Shown: positions 59,669-60,131 of the stretch, piece by piece
Layout: every line of letters begins with the position of its first letter
Position numbering within the stretch: the stretch's first letter is position 1
Assembly (NCBI GenBank): GCA_023667845.1
Contig: JAMPIU010000006.1
Coordinates: 1-60,131 of the forward strand
Direction: 5' to 3'
DNA length: 60,131 nt
Source: Dehalobacter sp.
GTDB lineage: Bacteria; Bacillota; Desulfitobacteriia; Desulfitobacteriales; Syntrophobotulaceae
The notes under the pieces: model-generated
Database searches by the model: none
The model's input: the letters and a program-made list of their open reading frames with translations, nothing else
Told to the model about the DNA's origin: nothing
Position numbers and translations under genes: made by a program

Positions 59669-60131
59669 TCAAATTAAGACATCGCTCAAAAACCTGACAT
59701 AATTCCCATAACATATTTTGGCTATTTCGTTCTGATTAAAACCGCACTGAGACAATTTTTCCACTAGATACGGGAATGTCCCGACATTTTCCAGACCTTT
59801 CGGCGTCGTCTCAATTCCATCAAAATCCGATCCGAAACCAACGGTATCGACTCCCGCTACTTCTGCGATGTGGCAAATGTGCCGGACAACGTCATCCATC
59901 GTTGCTTTTCCGCTATCACTCAGGAAATCCTCACAGAAATTGACCCCGACCACACCTTTCTTATCTCCTAGCGCACACAGCTGACGGTCAGTTAGGTTCC
60001 GGCGATGGCTACATAACGCTTTGGCACAGGAATGGGAAGCGATGACCGGACGTTCAGAATGCCGCAGCACATCCCAAAAACCGGCCTCATTCAGGTGGGA
60101 AACGTCGATCACCATCCCAAGCTGATTCATT
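59669..60131 (-). CDS. membrane dipeptidase (M19), C-terminal part, cut by window edge
   Basis: The last 154 or so residues of a renal-dipeptidase family (M19) protein; the frame is open to the window edge, and the methionine at 60130 is internal (MNQLGMVIDVSHLNEAGFWD). Zinc and substrate motifs: DVSHLN histidine, PVIASHSCAKAL histidine, GSDFDGIETTPKGL aspartate. C-terminus GNYVRFLSDVL is the family end. It cleaves dipeptides, including D-amino-acid-containing ones from the wall. Total length would be about 310-340. Confidence 0.93.
   Translation of the reverse strand, partial: MNQLGMVIDVSHLNEAGFWDVLRHSERPVIASHSCAKALCSHRRNLTDRQLCALGDKKGVVGVNFCEDFLSDSGKATMDDVVRHICHIAEVAGVDTVGFGSDFDGIETTPKGLENVGTFPYLVEKLSQCGFNQNEIAKICYGNYVRFLSDVLI

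Noticed and set aside
1..60131. CRISPR arrays, prophage genes, transposase genes, tRNA or rRNA genes
   Set aside because: None was seen on either strand; intergenic gaps are short and accounted for.

Overview
The window looks like ordinary chromosome of a strictly anaerobic Firmicute (Bacillota), most plausibly of the Peptococcaceae / Desulfitobacteriaceae group. Reasons: strong AGGAGG-type ribosome binding sites with frequent TTG and GTG starts, many intrinsic terminators, a TPP riboswitch in front of ThiXYZ-type genes, a ComFB-like protein, an AcuA/Acs pair, menaquinone MenG, and a large structured RNA that I read as a candidate OLE RNA. Gene density is high, codon use looks even throughout, and I see no prophage, no transposase gene, no CRISPR array, no tRNA and no rRNA. 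The combination of a malyl-CoA lyase-type CitE homologue, a divergent SucCD-type CoA ligase and an NAD malic enzyme in one run points to the glyoxylate-fermenting pathway described biochemically for Syntrophobotulus glycolicus. That species or a close relative is my best guess; the name is inference, not proof.

Layout. 1-6 kb: alaS (cut by the window edge), an AI-2E family permease, PRC-barrel and zinc-ribbon proteins, then an iron-sulfur/thiouridine operon (Rrf2 regulator, iscS, iscU, mnmA). 6-16 kb: rarA, a membrane diguanylate cyclase, azoreductase, a YfcE-type phosphoesterase, several unknowns, uvrC, a membrane LytM peptidase with bactofilin. 16-16.7 kb: a roughly 650-nt noncoding RNA candidate. 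17-27 kb: acuA-ahcY, mrp-pepF, a CYTH protein, acs and thrC, mostly leftward. 27-34 kb: nucleoside kinase, nth, DUF948-like and PRC-barrel proteins, a large permease, an FAD dehydrogenase and a HAD phosphatase that lacks a normal start codon. 34-38 kb: an acyltransferase, a MITE-like element with inverted ends, and three pseudopilin-like TadE/TadG genes preceded by four exact 11-bp-spaced TTTACA-type repeats. 38-47 kb: YigZ, thioesterase, CBS protein, MenG, the TPP-controlled thiamine precursor transporter, ComFB-like protein and a Ski2-like helicase. 47-53 kb: the glyoxylate/malyl-CoA gene run. 53-60 kb: rnhA, ArgA-like acetyltransferase, ThpR, an unknown protein, PhoU, an HD protein, an aminotransferase, a PHP phosphoesterase and a partial M19 dipeptidase.

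How the genes work together. The leftward run from 52.8 to 47.6 kb would let the cell condense glyoxylate with acetyl-CoA to malyl-CoA (CitE-like lyase working as a synthase), convert malyl-CoA to malate with ATP formation (SucCD-like ligase), and decarboxylate malate to pyruvate with NADH formation (malic enzyme). A seven-cysteine ferredoxin-like protein sits between the two ligase subunit genes. The Acs/AcuA pair suggests acetylation control of acetate activation, and the Rrf2 regulator keeps IscR-like cysteines in front of iscSU. All functional statements are from reading motifs by eye; no database search was possible.
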